64,000 nt of DNA from Ziziphus jujuba (Eukaryota > Streptophyta > Magnoliopsida > Rosales > Rhamnaceae), in the NCBI RefSeq assembly GCF_031755915.1, contig NC_083387.1, positions 9,817,001-9,881,000 of the forward strand. The letters run 5' to 3'. A model generated the notes under the pieces. The model searched no databases. It was not told where the DNA came from and was given only the letters and a program-made list of their open reading frames with translations. A program made the position numbers and the translations under genes. Each line of letters begins with the position of its first letter. The first letter of the stretch is position 1. Positions 1 to 13,110 of this stretch are shown here, in pieces.

Positions 1-1617
1 TTTTGGTATGATTTGATTTTAATGATTTCAAGAAAAATATTGATTTAAGTTTGGTGCTTTCAAATTATATAATTATGCCTTTGAAATATTATTTGATTGA
101 GTTTATGATTTGGAAAAAGTTATTTGTATATTGTTAATGATGGATTTATGCTGGAAATATTAAAGAAAAAATATGTGATTGCGAATTTGAAAAATGGTAT
201 GATTCCCACGGTGAGTTTGGAAAAAATTGTTATTTATAAATAATATGGTTATTTATTTTAGACGCACTCATACAGTACCAGTGTTCTATACTGTGTATGT
301 GGATGAGCGCGTAAGTTATAATGTCTCCCATGAGTTGCCATCGGACCGAGGGCAGGCAAGTTTGATATTGGCCATAAGCGACCCCTCCATGGCCGGGTTG
401 ACATTTTAAGCAGCGGCGCTCTCGGGAAGCCGAAGCGACCGTATGCGAGTTTCTCTCTTCAACCTCCCGCCGGACGATGCTCGGGACACTGGGTATCGTA
501 GGGCATCACTGATATATAGTATGGTGCGTCAAGTATTATTTTTCTGATATAAATTTCAAATCCTAAAGTTTTAAAATCGTATTTAAATTAAATGTATTTA
601 ATTTATTTTATCATCTATTTCCAATTAGTATTTTCTAAAATGTATTTATTCACATTTTATGTCACTTAATTTAAATCAATGTTTTTAAAATGCATCTTGC
701 CATATTTTTATTATATAGATTGATTGAATATTTCAAAATAAATTTTATAATATATTTTTACCACTTATTTTACATGATTGTTTGTAATTATTTAAATTAT
801 ATTTTTGACACTGTTTATTTTAGTTTATTAAATCAAATTTTACGAATTATATATTGAATTTCACTTTTATATTATATTTCTTTAATGCAAGTATTTTAAA
901 TTATTTTATTGTATTTTATTCTTATTTGGAATTTTAATTATTTATTAAATTAATTATTCTTTGATTTTTGGGGCATAAAAGATTGGGTTTTGAGAAAATT
1001 TTTCAAAAGGAGAACTTTTCCAACGAAGTGAATGATGAGGGTTTTGAGAGAAAATATTATTTTCAATTAATTATATTTATTCTTAATTATTCAAGTGTAC
1101 TATGACTATCATTGCTATTATAATTGTATATTAGATAGGGTCACTCACTGAAATGATTAGCATCTTATATTTCTTAAATCCATTCCCCTAGGTACAAAGT
1201 TTGGTAGACGTTCGTTCGAAGTGAGCTTGATTTTCGTTGCTGTCGTATTTCTAGGAGTTCTCTTCTTTTTCATTTATTTCTATTGTAATATTTCTTTCAT
1301 CCCTTGTTGTATAACTTTCATACTTAATTGTACCCTATGATGCTTTGTATACTGTATTGGATATATTTTATTAAATACTGCATTAGTTTCCTGTTTAATT
1401 TATGGAAGTGCTAATTATTGTGGAATTAAATTATAGTAAAGTGGAGGAATAAGGCGGTATATATATATAGAAGTATGTTTTCAGTGCAGGGAATTTATGG
1501 TAAGTCCAACACTTAGAGGAGGTTCTGCCGGATTTTCCATTGGAAGGTCTGGTAGGGTTTCCCTCCGATCAAGGCTTGTCTAGGGTTCCGGTGAGGGATC
1601 TTGGACGGGTCCTAACA
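1..1617 (+). repeat. Ty3/gypsy LTR, 3' part (5' LTR of an element entering from the left)
   Basis: This AT-rich stretch matches the 3' half of the long LTR family found throughout the window, for example the solo LTR at 21410-24517, nearly base for base over hundreds of bases. It ends in the family terminus CCTAACA at 1617 and is followed after two bases by a tRNA-iMet primer-binding site, so it is a 5' LTR. The 5' part lies outside the window. The small open frames inside it (227-409, 1540-1728) are chance frames. Confidence 0.85.
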
Positions 1618-1619
1618 GA

Positions 1620-1633
1620 TTGGTATCAGAGCA
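1620..1633 (+). other. primer-binding site (tRNA-iMet type)
   Basis: TTGGTATCAGAGC follows the LTR end CCTAACA after a two-base gap. TGGTATCAGAGC is complementary to the 3' end of plant initiator tRNA-Met, the usual primer of many Ty3/gypsy elements. The same motif occurs at 48305, after the other complete 5' LTR. Confidence 0.85.
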
Positions 1634-1758
1634 TAGATTCTTGTATTCCTAGAGGACTGTGCATTGCTGTACATCCCATCCGTAAATTTTTCCTTTTTGT
1701 AATCGGGTTTAAGTGTTTTTATCTCTAACCTCTTGTTTGTTTCTTCAAAATTTGCTAC

Positions 1759-3026
1759 GATGCGTAGGCAGGGTGCACGTAGTACTCGAGAAGGCTCGGC
1801 TGAGAGTTCCAGAAGCAGATTGAACCTTAGAAATATTATCTCTCAACTAGCTCGATCCTTAGGGAGTTCAAGCTCTAATAATCATTCCGTGGACTAGGCT
1901 CGATGATTGGGAGCCGTGAGTTTTAATGGGACCCAAGGTCTAGCTGCGGCTATGAATTGGCTATTTAATATGGAGAAAATCCTAGATGAAGAGATGCAGT
2001 TCCCCGACGAAGATATGGTTAGGATCTCCGGCTTTATGTTAGAAGGTGAAGGTAGTGTTGAATTGGGAGCGCCCTACTACTATGAGGGAAGTATGAAGTT
2101 TTCTGGGATTAGCAGAATACTACCATCATTTTATAGAAGGGTTTTCGAGAATTGCAGGACCACTTCACCACTTAACCCAAAAAGATGTTTAATTTAACTG
2201 GACGGATAGGTGTGAGCAAAGTTTTCAGGAATTGAAGTAAAGGTTGACATCCACACCTGTCTTAACTTTACCTAATGGGAATGAGGGTTTTGAAGTCTAT
2301 TGTGATGCATCTCATCAAGGTTTGGGTTGTGTGCTTATGCAGAATTAAAGGGTGGTAGCATATGCCTCATGGCAATTGAAGCAGCATGAGTAAAACTACC
2401 CTACACATGACTTAGAATTGGTGGCGTTAGTCTTTGCTCTAAAGAAGTGGAGACACTACTTGTATGGGGCCACATGCCAAATTTATACCGACCACAAAAG
2501 CCTCAAGTATATTTCACTCAGAAGAAATTAAATATGAGGCAAAGGAGATGGATGGAGTTGTTGAAGGATTATGATTGTGTGATTGATTATCACTCGGGCA
2601 AGGCAAATATAGTAGTAGAAGCTTTGAGTAGGAAGGCTACCAGATCTCTTGCCCATATTCAAGCCATCGAACTACCTCTTATGGTGGAGTTGAAGAAAAT
2701 GGGGGTGTTAATGCATATGCATCCTTCTAGAGTCCTTATGGCTAGTTTTCAGGTGTGACCGATGTTAGTGGATCGTATATTGGAGACTCAAATGGAAGAT
2801 CCTAAATTGAGAACAATTAAGAGCACGGTACAAGAAGGTCTTGACCCGAAGTTTTCCATAAGGAGGGATGGAGCCCTCGTGTATAAAGGAAGACTTTGCG
2901 TTCCTGATATCCCAGAACTCAAGAAGGAGATCTTAGAGGAGGCGCATAGCTTGATGTATACGATGCACCCTGGAAGTATCAAAATGTACCGAACACTTGT
3001 TAAGTATTATTGGTGGATGACATCCC
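1759..3026 (+). pseudogene. Ty3/gypsy gag-pol remnant (gag start fused to RT end, RNase H and integrase start)
   Basis: A degraded retrotransposon polyprotein. A gag-like start (MRRQGARSTREGS, from 1759) stops at about 1897. A gag fragment follows (FNGTQGLAAAMNWL at about 1920) and jumps directly into the end of reverse transcriptase (GFSRIAGPLHHLTQKD, about 2130), so most of gag, protease and RT is deleted. The RNase H region is clear: FEVYCDASHQGLGCVL at about 2290, [19 protein letters not shown] at about 2395, and [13 protein letters not shown] followed by [20 protein letters not shown] near 2550. The integrase N-terminal region reaches about 3026 (KYYWW) and breaks off. Several stops and frameshifts make it non-functional. 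Confidence 0.85.
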
Positions 3027-3657
3027 ATAGGATTACCATACAAATTTGCATGCTAACAAACAGATACAGTATAGAACACCAATACTATATAGTGCATCTA
3101 AAAACTATAAAATTTTATAATATTATAAATATCGAAATTTAATAAAATACAATCGACTTTGTATATTTTTAATAAATCCATAAAATTCTATATTTCCTTT
3201 TAAACTATTACATAACTCTAATGATTTTATAAAATTAATTTACTTCTACAATAATTTCAATTTCATAATTTTTTTAAATACACAAGTATATTTTTATACC
3301 CTAAAAATTATTATCCTTATTAAATTCTTAAAATTTATTTATGCAAAAATTATATTAAATCATGTAACATATAATTTAATTCTACATAAATACATTTTAT
3401 CATACAAAATAAATATAATATTGAATTCAACAATAAATAAACACAATTAATTTTTCCGAACCATATAATAAATATTATATAACAAATATATTTAAATCAT
3501 CTAAAATGACATAATAAAATTAAATAACAATTTTCTTTTTTAATTTTTCAAACATACGTAATACTTTCCAAAATGTTAAATAACTCAAACTATACATTCA
3601 CACACATACACATATGTACAACCTTCTTGCAAGTACGTACACATTCATATATACATA

Positions 3658-3659
3658 TT

Positions 3660-3699
<40 letters not shown>

Positions 3700-4273
3700 T
3701 ACATTTAAATATATACATAAAAACCTTTAACAACCATATTTTATCAAATACAAATATCCACACATATATTCACACACATACATAAGTACCCATATGTGTA
3801 CATATATATATATATATATATGTAACTCTTTTGACATATATATATATATATACATTCATATGGAAATTTTATGGTGAGGACGGTCCACATGAGAACCGCA
3901 GTATTAGTGACGATTTTTCATAGTATTAACGACGATTTTTTAGAAAATCGTCACTAATACTATGAAAAACTGTCACCAATATTGTGGTTTACATGAGGAC
4001 CGTCCGCACTATAGACGGACTGTACATTCATATACTCAAATATTTATATATATATATATATATATATATGCCCATACAAACACCCGCATGAGATATTGTC
4101 CATTTTGGGCCCCGTTCTCACGGGTTTAAAATGCATCTCAAGGGAAAAATATCCACACCCCCTTATAAGGTATATTTCGTTCCCTTTTCTAATCGATGTG
4201 GGATCTCACATCTACACACATGCTAAGAGAGTACCCACACATACTTATGCATATATATATATATATATATATG
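3658..4273. repeat. cluster of (AT)n microsatellites
   Basis: Runs of alternating AT occur at about 3662-3696, 3803-3852, 4045-4070 and 4250-4272, all inside the minus-strand LTR. They account for the short Ile/Tyr-rich open frames here. Confidence 0.9.
3872..4011. mobile_element. 140-bp palindromic MITE, copy 1
   Basis: The ends are inverted repeats (TGGTGAGGACGGTCC and its complement GGACCGTCCGCACTA), and the centre folds on itself around the GTGACGATTTTTCATAGTATTA block. TA flanks both sides (3870-3871 and 4012-4013), consistent with a TA target duplication as in Tc1/mariner-type MITEs. A second copy of exactly the same length lies at 55340-55479. No coding capacity. Confidence 0.8.
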
Positions 4274-4894
4274 CAGTAATATGCATTACAAATATATATG
4301 TGCATATTTGTACCAAATTATGTATATATATAATTTAATACAATTACCACATTAAATATCATATATGCTCAAAAATGTCAACTTTTCAAATACACATTTA
4401 TAATTCACAAATAAGGTATCAATGGAAAGCTAAAAAGACGAGAAACACGTTACTAACCTCCATTTAGCTTAACACCATCGGTGTTGGTCGCAAAACGACT
4501 GAGAAGTTTTAGCCAAATTTTCCTTCCATGTATCTCATAAACGGCTTGGAATTTAGATGAATGAAGGTTATTTTTTAGATCAGGGGGTCAAAAATTTGGG
4601 AGATGGACCAAGATTGTGGCCGGAAACTATCGAAAACCAACAAATAGGAGAACACCAGCCTCTGATTTTGGATGGTCGATTCCAATGCATTAGCCAGCCA
4701 AACGGCTACTTGACCACCCATGCCGCCCGGTCGTGGGTTTCCACACCCACCAGGACATGACACTGTCCGTGATTAAGGCACGGCCAATCTGGTCAACAGA
4801 GAGAGAGAGGAAGACAGAGAAATTATTTTCCTTCGGGGAGGAGGAGGGAGAGGGAAAAAGAAGAAAAAGAAAAAAGAAAAAGAAAAAGACAACG

Positions 4895-4898
<4 letters not shown>

Positions 4899-4932
<34 letters not shown>
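4899..4932. repeat. (GA)n microsatellite
   Basis: A near-perfect GA run inside the purine-rich part of the minus-strand LTR fragment, directly followed by a short AT run. Confidence 0.9.
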
Positions 4933-4936
<4 letters not shown>

Positions 4937-5007
4937 ATATATTTTTATTAATATTTTATTATTAATTTATGGTGACACATGGCATCATCGGTTGGTGACA
5001 TGTGGCA

Positions 5008-5555
5008 TGTAACACTCTGTCCCAAACTACAACGGAATTCTTGCACATTGACCGAGGTTGACCGTTGACCGAGTGGGTCACAAAATTGACTTTTTGTTCC
5101 GAGTGAAATTTCTAGTTGACCGTGGTACCGTAGCAAAGTACATGATGCCTCGAGTTTCTAGACTAGTAGCACATCCAAATCGGAGTTACCGTTTAAAAGT
5201 TATGGGCAAAATAAGTCAAGATCCAAACTGTTCAAAGGTGCCGGGAGTTGACTTTTTATGGTTGTAAAATACTCGTTGATACGATTTCATAGACTAGCGG
5301 CACGCTTAAATATGACATCTGGTTAAAAAGTTATGGACATGCAAAGTTTTCTGAATACCGTAATATTTTAATATATTTTGACTTGAGTAAACAGTGTGTG
5401 CCACGTGTCGTATTTTCAACCAATCCCGTGAGTGAACAGTGTCACCCACGGATGACTTTTATTCTGGCCAAAATGCGTGAGTCGAGGAGGAGAGAGATAA
5501 AAAGAGAAATAAAGAGAGAACCAATCGGCCACCGCCGCTTAGCCATTTTCCGGCG
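5008..5555 (+). repeat. Ty3/gypsy LTR, 5' part (plus strand)
   Basis: Starts with the family terminus TGTAACACTCTGTCCC at 5008 and runs through the conserved blocks 'GACCGAGGTTGACC', 'GTAGCACATCCAAATCGGAG' and the region ending in CCATTTTCCGGCG. It then stops abruptly at an inverted copy of the same family. The continuation of a plus-strand LTR is found at 7669. No gene. Confidence 0.8.
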
Positions 5556-7129
5556 TTTATAATTCATTGTCACAATTCCATCCCATACTTTCCATCAATT
5601 TCAATCCATCCATGAATGTAACAATAGTTAAAAATAAATATTACTTCAATTCCTCAAAATTCAAATATAATTGGATCTCACAATTCATCGATGGATAAAT
5701 ACATTTTTATTAAACATAAATAATTCCAAAATTTATTGTAACCACAATTTAATAAACTTAAATCCACAATTTCATAAAATAAAAATTTTCATAATTTACC
5801 AAAATCAATTTATATTTTACTGCACAATATACTATAATTTTATTCAATTGTGGCATCAAAATCCCCAAATATAATTTAGAAATAATTAATACATGAATAT
5901 AATTTCCAAACACATATTCAACATAAAATATATGAAATTTATCAATCCAAAATAGTTTTGAAGGTAGGTCACTCACCTCAAGCACGTGTATCAATCGAGA
6001 TCCTTTGCAGAATCAACTTCATTACCCACACGTGCACCGAATCAAAACTTGTGTGACGAAGATTACGAATCTGGTCTTACTTCCCGGATATCGGACCCGA
6101 GGTGGCTGAAATCTCGCCAGAAAGCTCTCAGATTTTAGACCTTCGATTCTCACAATCCGTTAAGAATTGAGAAAAATGGACACCAGATTTGAGTTCAGAA
6201 GGTCAGAATTAGTAGGAAAGGATGGGCGGTGCAACTAGAAACTCGCCGAAAAGTCGATTTCCAGATGAGACGCCGGGGTCACCAAAATATGCCACCGCCG
6301 GCGGGGCGTCTAGTGGCCACTAGCTGTGATTTTTGGTGGGAAGGTAGATCGGGGAATGGGTGACTCAATGGGACTGGCAATGAGGCAAACGGTGGCCAGA
6401 ATACGAAGAAATCTAGGTTTGAAGGAATCGATGCCCCCGCAGGAGAAAGTCTCGATCCGGGCACGTGGGCAGTCGGTTGGCCGTGATTTTTTGCTAGCCG
6501 GCCGGTTTTCAGGTGGGCTTCAAGTTGGGGTGGTGTGTGTATGGAAAGGGTGGCTGGAAAAAGGCTAAGCGGCGGTGGCCGGTTGGTTTCTCTCTCTAGC
6601 TCTCTCCTTCTCTCTCTCCTCCCCGACTCATGCGTTTTAGCCAGAATAAAAGCCACCCGTGGGAGACACTGTTCACTCACGTGATTGGCTAAAAATACGA
6701 CACGTGGCACATACTGTTCACTCAAGTCAAAATATATTAAAATATTACGGTATTCGAAAAACTTTGCACGTCCATAACTTTTTAACCAGATGTCCAATTT
6801 AAGCGTGCCGCTAGTCTATGAACTCGTATCAACGAATATTTCACAACCATACAAAAGTCAAAACAAAATTCTACAACCATAAAAAGTCAACTCGGGCACC
6901 TTTGAACAGTTTGGATCTCGACTTATTTTGCCCATAACTTTTAAACGGTAACTCCGATTTGGATGTGCTACTAGTCTACGAACTCGGGGCATCATGTACT
7001 TTGCTACGGTACCACGGTCAACTAAAAATTTCACCGGAAACAAAAAGTCAATTTTTTAACCCACTCTATCAACGGTCAACCTCGATCAACAAGCAAGAAT
7101 TCAAATGTAGTTTGGGACAGGGTGTTACA
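5556..7129 (-). repeat. Ty3/gypsy LTR (3' LTR of a minus-strand element), 3'-truncated
   Basis: On the minus strand this begins at 7129 with TGTAACACCCTGTCCC, next to a purine-rich polypurine tract (7130-7141), so it is the 3' LTR of the minus-strand element whose coding remnant is at 7130-7668. It stops at about 5556, well before the family's 3' terminus. The 172-codon frame at 6279-6797 is a chance reading across the LTR. Confidence 0.8.
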
Positions 7130-7668
7130 ACCTTCCATCCTTATAAGAATTTCATCCTCGAAATTCTGCACGTTACTGGAACAGGTAGGGATACTGATCA
7201 CGCATATGTGCCTCGGACTCCCACGTTGCTTCCTCGATTAAATGATTCCGCCATAATCATGAAGTAAAACATGGATCTCGGTCGGATACGATGGCGAGCG
7301 ATACTCTATGAAGACTCATAATACGTTGTACAAACAACTGGGCTAATATCTCGGGTGAGAAATGCTCTCGTACTGGTAAGAAATGTGCCGACTTGGTAAG
7401 ACGATCAATTATCACCCAAATACCATCGTATCTCCTAGGTGTAGGGGGAAGCTTGAACACAAAATCCATATTGAGTTCTTTCCACTTCCATGCGGGAATA
7501 GGTAAGGATTGGAGTAGCCCTGAAGGCTTCTGTCTTTCAACCTTTACTTGTTGGCAAATTAGGCATTTTGATACAAAATCTGCCACTTCCCTCACAGTAG
7601 TAGGGTGCTCCCAATTCAACACTGCCTTCACCTTATCAAGGTCCACATAGATACCTTCGGCTGACACC
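7130..7668 (-). pseudogene. Ty3/gypsy pol remnant: RT end fused to integrase core, plus 3' internal end
   Basis: The minus-strand frame contains a few codons of late reverse transcriptase (VKAVLNWEHPTTVREV) joined in frame to integrase (CLICQQVKVERQKPSGLL, then WKELNMDFVFKLPPT, IWVIIDRLTKSAHFLPV and IVSDRDPCFTS). In intact elements these regions are hundreds of codons apart, so this is an internal deletion; it falls where both sequences read VREVADF-like. The integrase is cut shortly after the second Asp. Positions 7130-7257 are the typical 3' internal end with the polypurine tract GATGGAAGGT. Not functional. Confidence 0.85.
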
Positions 7669-9935
7669 AGACGCGCCGCCGGCGGTGGCGGATTCCGATG
7701 ACCACGACGGCTCGTCGAGAAATCGCTTTTCCGGCGAGTTTCCAGTTGCACCGCCCATCCTTTCCCACTAATTTCGACCTTCTGAACCCAAATCCGGTGT
7801 CCATTTTCCTCAATTCTTAATAGATTGTGAGAATCGAGGATCTAAAATTCGAGAGCTTTCCAATGAGATTCCAGCCACCTCGGGTCTGATTTCCTGAAAA
7901 TAAAACCAGATTCGTAATCCTCGTTACATAAGCTTCGATTCGGTGCACGTGTGGATAGTGGAGTTGATCCTGCAGAGGATCTCGATTGATACACATGCTT
8001 GAGGTGAGTGACCCACCTTCAAAACTATTTTGGGTTGATAAATTTCATATATTTTATGTTGAATATGTGTTTGGAAATTATATTCATGTATTAATTATTT
8101 CTAAATTATATTTGGGGATTTTGATGCCGCAATTGAATAAAATTATAGTATACTGTGCATTAAAATATAAATTGATTTTGGTAAATTATGGAAATTTTTA
8201 TTTTATGAAATTGTGGATTTACGTTTATTAAATTGTGGTTGCAATAAATTTTGGAATTATTTATGTTTAATAAAAATGTATTTATCCATCGATAAATTGT
8301 GAGATCCAATTATATTTGAATTTTGAAGAATTGAAGTAATATTTATTTTTAATTATTGTTATATTCATGGATGGGTTGAAATTGATGGAAAATATGCGAT
8401 GGATTTGTGACAATGAATTATAAAGGAATTGTGGAAAAATTTACGGGTTTAATTGAATGGAATAAACCGATGGAATTTTTTCTTGGATTTGAAACTAGAT
8501 GGATTTTAAAATTTTTATGATGCACCACACACGTACCAATGTTCTGTATATGTGGATATGATTAGTGCGCACATGAATATAATTAGCGTGCAGGTGGGGT
8601 GTGAGTAGCGCGCAGATAATTTATGGGTTGTCCTGTGGTTGCCATTGGACCGAGGATCGGCAAGTTGATATCGGCCGTAGCCACCCCCTGCCATGGCCAG
8701 GACGCCTATTTGCAGTGGCGCGGTGGGACGCCACGCAACCATATGCCGGTTTCTCTCTTTAACCTCCTGTCTGGGAGTACCTCGGGACGCTGAATACCTT
8801 TGGCGCCACTGGTATATAGTGTATGCATTTAATGGTTTTCACGACCTGATTTTTAATAAAATGTATTTAATAGTGTTTCATTAATTATTGAATTTAAAGG
8901 TTACACAATTTTTATAAAAATGCTTTTACGAAATTATTATCCAAATTGTTTTGGTATTTTGAAATCCATTCTAATATATTATATTTTCTTTCATTTTATT
9001 ATATTCTTAACATTTATATCAAATGGGTGTTTTATTTTGATTAAATTATTCATTTATTTAATTGTTCAATTAATTGAGTTATTCTAATTATTTGATTATT
9101 TTCTGAATTGTTTAAATATGATTATCATGGATATCTTTGTATTATCTGTTGATGATACGTTATTATTTTTTTAGGATTGTTACACAAGTCATTTTCATTT
9201 CTATTATTATTCTCATTCTAATTTTGGATTCTTAATTTGTTGTGTTGTATTTGTAAATTATTCAGTTAATTATTTTTCTGAATCTTGGGCATAAAACATC
9301 GAATTTTGTGAAAACGTTTTAAAAATGGAACATTTCCAATTGAGTGACCATAAAGGTTTTGAGAGAAAAATTATTTTCAACCATTATTACTAAACCATTC
9401 ATGTATTTATTTATTTAATAATTATTTATTCATTTGCTTATTACTAAATTATTTGATTATTAGTAGTTACTAGACCGGATTGTTCACTGAGATTATTAGC
9501 ATCTTATGTTTTCAAATTTCGTTCCCTTAGACTCAGGTGGTAGACATTGTTCGATCAGGACGAGCTCGACAGTTTGATCGTTCCCGGAACTTTGAGAAGT
9601 CTTCTTTCCTTTGTTTCTTACTATGTAATTTTCTTTCTACTTTGTTATATAACTTTCGTACTTAATTGTATCTTATGATACTCTGTATACCATGGAATAT
9701 ATTTCTTTAATTATTATAATGATTCCCTGTTGTTATTTTGAAATGCTGAAATTTATGGTAATATTTTGTAGTAAAGTGGGAAGAATAAAATGGTGCATTT
9801 AGGAGTGTGTTTTCAGTGCAGGAAAAATTGTGGTAAGTCCAACCCTTAAGAGAGGTTCTGCCGGATTTTCCATTAGAGGGTCCGCTAGGGTTTCTCTGGA
9901 ATCAGAATTTGTCTAGGGTTCCGATGAGGGATCGT
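7669..9935 (+). repeat. Ty3/gypsy LTR, 3' part (plus strand)
   Basis: Begins at the CGCCGCCGGCGG block, runs through the same order of motifs as 21410-24517 and ends near 9935, a few bases short of the usual TCCTAACA terminus. With 5008-5555 it could be one LTR of about 2.8 kb interrupted by 5556-7668, although about 220 bp of LTR is missing at the join. Internal small frames (7986-8231, 8693-8884) are not genes. Confidence 0.75.
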
Positions 9936-10034
9936 CTGATATGGCACTCATTAATTGGTGCCACATTGCATCCATTAGGGACTTTTTTAGATATTTCACT
10001 CATCATAAAATCAGTCCTAGAAAAATTAAGCATG

Positions 10035-10405
10035 ATTGTACAGACCCGTAAATTTTTTTATTGTAGGTTCAAATTAAACGTGCCATAAGTCTATGGACTC
10101 GCATCGACGAACACTTTCACATGACATATTGGTCAACATCAAAATCTATATAAATAAAAAGTCAACTTTAGATTTATCAATCAGTCTAGATTGCATTTTG
10201 TTTTGGTCATAACTTTCTATTCTTAGTTTTGATTTCGATATACTACTAGTTTACGAACTCGTGTTAATGAGTACTTCACTATGGTATCTTGTAAATATGA
10301 AATTCCTCCCACAGTAAAAAATCAACTGTAGAACCCACTTGGTCAACCCAATCAAACTTGGTGAAAAATTCAAATTTGAGGCATTTTCTCGAGTTGGGCT
10401 TTACA
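10035..10405 (-). repeat. Ty3/gypsy LTR 5' end fragment, minus strand
   Basis: Read on the minus strand from 10405 it starts TGTAAAGCCC and continues with diverged versions of the family's 5' blocks (GTCAACCCAATC, ACGAACTCGTGTTAATGAGTAC, the AAAGTCAAC block). Only about 370 bp remain. Confidence 0.65.
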
Positions 10406-11017
10406 TAGAATAACAAAATGAGCCTTATTAAGATTAATAAATTTCATATATATTTGTAAATCTCAACACTTCAAACAATCTAAAATTGATAAGGAGATTT
10501 TGGAGTTTTGCCATTAAGTTGTTCTTAATGTGAGAATTTATATATATATATATATATATATATAAAAGCTCATATTAAGTCAACTTAATGATTTTAGTAT
10601 TAAGTCTTTTATAAGTCCTTGATTGCTTTAAGTATTGAAATTTAAAAATAAATAAATGGCTTATAAGGATTTAATTACATACTAAAATTTTATTTGAAAA
10701 AAGTGAATCATGTAGGAATTTGATGAAGAATAAATAATTTTTTAAATCTTAGCACTTGAATGTTGAAATCTCAGCTTTTGAAGGAATCCAATTGCTTATA
10801 AAGGAAGATCAAACACTAAAACCATCATGTTAACATGATATGAGCATGGTTTTATATATACACACATGGTGAGTTTCAGATTCAACAATTGTGAGCTTGT
10901 TTAATTTGACCAAATCTATTTTTTAAAATTAAATTTACAAAATTGGTCGCATAGATATTTAATATAATATTATTATATCAACATGGTAAAAGACTAAATA
11001 TATATATAATGAGATTC
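10406..11017. other. AT-rich stretch without gene
   Basis: No open frame or recognisable element. It holds an AT run at about 10541-10563 and sits between two LTR fragments, so it may be an old host flank. Confidence 0.6.
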
Positions 11018-13110
11018 TGTAACACCCCGACTTAAGAAAACATTTCGAATTTAGATTTCTACCAAGTTTTATCAAGATTGACCAAGGTTAACGAAGTGGG
11101 TTCCATGGTTGGTGTTTTATTGTGAGAGAAATTTTGCATTGATTGAGTTCCCATGGTGAAGAAGTGATTGTTGACATGAGTTTATAAATTAGTAGTACGG
11201 CAAAATCGGAGCTGTGATTAGAAAGTTATGGTCAAAACAAAATGCGATCCGAATTGATCGGTAAGTTCAAGGTTGGCTTTTTATTTGTATGAATTTTGAC
11301 TTTCACTTATGTACCATATGATAGTGTTCATTGATAAGAATTCGAAAACTAGCGGCACGCTTAATTTGGCTCTGTAGTTGAAAAATTATGGATCTATAAA
11401 CTAACGGCGACTAAGTCTCTAGCCGTTTGGCCAACAGCTGTGACTCGATCGGTGCTCCATCGCAGGTGATCGGTGACCTCCCATTCGCTAGCGTTTTGAC
11501 AGTTCTGACCACGAGTTGGGTTCGTCCCCCTGGTTTTTGAAAATGGCCTCTATTTGTCCAAATTCTTAATCGTTTAAGAGATATATTGAATTTTCAGCCA
11601 CCGACAACGAGATTGAGGTATTTGAGCTAAGTATATGTGATCTTTGTCTTACATACTTTCATTTGATATGGAGTTTACTAATTATGGTTATATATTTAAT
11701 ATTTCACCATTCTTTAGCTAATTTAGAAATTATTGTAAAAATTCGTCTATATTGAATTTTTTTCCAAGAAAAATTGTCACATGTACATTCACAATGGGTA
11801 ATAGAAGCTAATGGAATATTCAATTTCATAAAATTAGGTATAGTTAGGAGAAACCCTAAATTTCATATGATAGGCCAATTGGGAATTACTGTGTAGTCCG
11901 ACTCCTTTAGAGCCCAACATTAAAAACCTGAAGTAAGTGAGAGTGAGTTTTACGATATTTAGAGTATTCCAATATTATTGGAAAATATATGTGTTAATTG
12001 GGCAATATTTTTGCAGTATGTTATGTATTGGTGGGACTTGCAGCGAATCCTACAATAGAGCATGGACAAGATCATTAAAATGAGTGGTCCATTTTCAAAA
12101 TCTATTTTCGAATAGGTATAATTATTTATTTGAGTTGTATAAAATATTCCAAAATTTTTGTTTGTGCTTAAATTTCAATAAAATTATTATTTAATTTTAT
12201 TGTGCCAATCTATGCAGATTTAAACATATTGTTGCATAAGAATATTTTACGACTTAAAGAAATTATTGTGTTAAATTGATTATGCATGATAAAATATATC
12301 TATGTATGTAAATTTTGTGTAAATAATACTTATTGGAAATAATTAATTTAATAAGATCTTATGGATTTTAAGAACCCGGTTTAGGAAATTGAGGGACTTG
12401 TGCATTTAGATCTTTATGTTGAATTATGAATAAATTAATATTGTGCTTATCTGCTCACTTAATTAGGTAGTTAATTTAGATATTTATTCATCTATTTATT
12501 TATTTATTTATTGATTCATTTAATTTTTCATCCACTTATTTATTTGTTCACTTATTCATTAGTTTAAGATAATTAAATTACACTTTTAAAGGTATAATTA
12601 TAAGGAGTTGACACTTTTGGTAACTAAATATATACACACATAATTTATATATTTATTTTATATGTGGTTAGTAGTTTGTAGATGCACCATACAATACTGA
12701 TATTTTGTACTTTATTTGTGTTTAGCGGGCAAGTATGTATAGTTATCCTGTAGGATCTATGAGCATAAGAGTTGGTAAGTATTTTATACAGTTAGCATTA
12801 GTTGCCCCTTTTAATTGCATAAAAACTAGTTATTACATTATGGATTAGTGTATAGGTTATAGATATGGTCGTCCTTTGTAATATGTGGTGAGAGAGAATA
12901 GACAAGTATTTTGCTGTGATAGCATCAACCACTCTGTCCCTCGGCCGAAAGACGACCAGTTAAGTCATGGCAAGTTACTAGCATTCGGTGCCTTGGGATG
13001 CCAAAGTGACCAATTGCAAGTTTCTCTCTTTAACATCTCCATCAGAATAGTTCTTAAAATTTTGAGTACTATGTGAAACTACTGATATATCGTATGGTGT
13101 ATCAAGTGTC
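11018..13110 (+). repeat. Ty3/gypsy LTR fragment, diverged
   Basis: Starts TGTAACACCCCGACTTAAG at 11018 and keeps diverged LTR blocks: 'GACCAAGGTTAACGAAGTGGG', the 'CTAGCGGCACGC' block at 11350 and the 'TTTCTCTCTTTAAC' block near 13020. It is lost after about 13110 without reaching a 3' terminus. It is more diverged from the other copies than they are from each other, so probably older. The frame at 12885-13076 is chance. Confidence 0.7.

Larger units (their letters stand above)
3062..5007 (-). repeat. Ty3/gypsy LTR fragment, minus strand
   Basis: Read on the minus strand, this follows the same order as the LTR at 43883-48303: the block ending in the GTTCTGTA-like motif (3062-3095), a long AT-rich part, the block equivalent to 'cggaagttggtaacgtatttctcgcc' in inverted form at about 4435-4480, a pyrimidine-rich tract and a GTGACACATGGC block. 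It carries AT microsatellites and a 140-bp MITE. Its 5' end is cut by the next LTR starting at 5008, so it lacks the TGTAACACC terminus. Confidence 0.7.

Noticed and set aside
6279..6797. 172-codon minus-strand frame, and similar frames at 22032-22412, 27682-28056 and 62295-62863
   Set aside because: All fall at the same GC-richer place of the LTR family and read in inconsistent frames between copies, so they are chance frames in LTRs.
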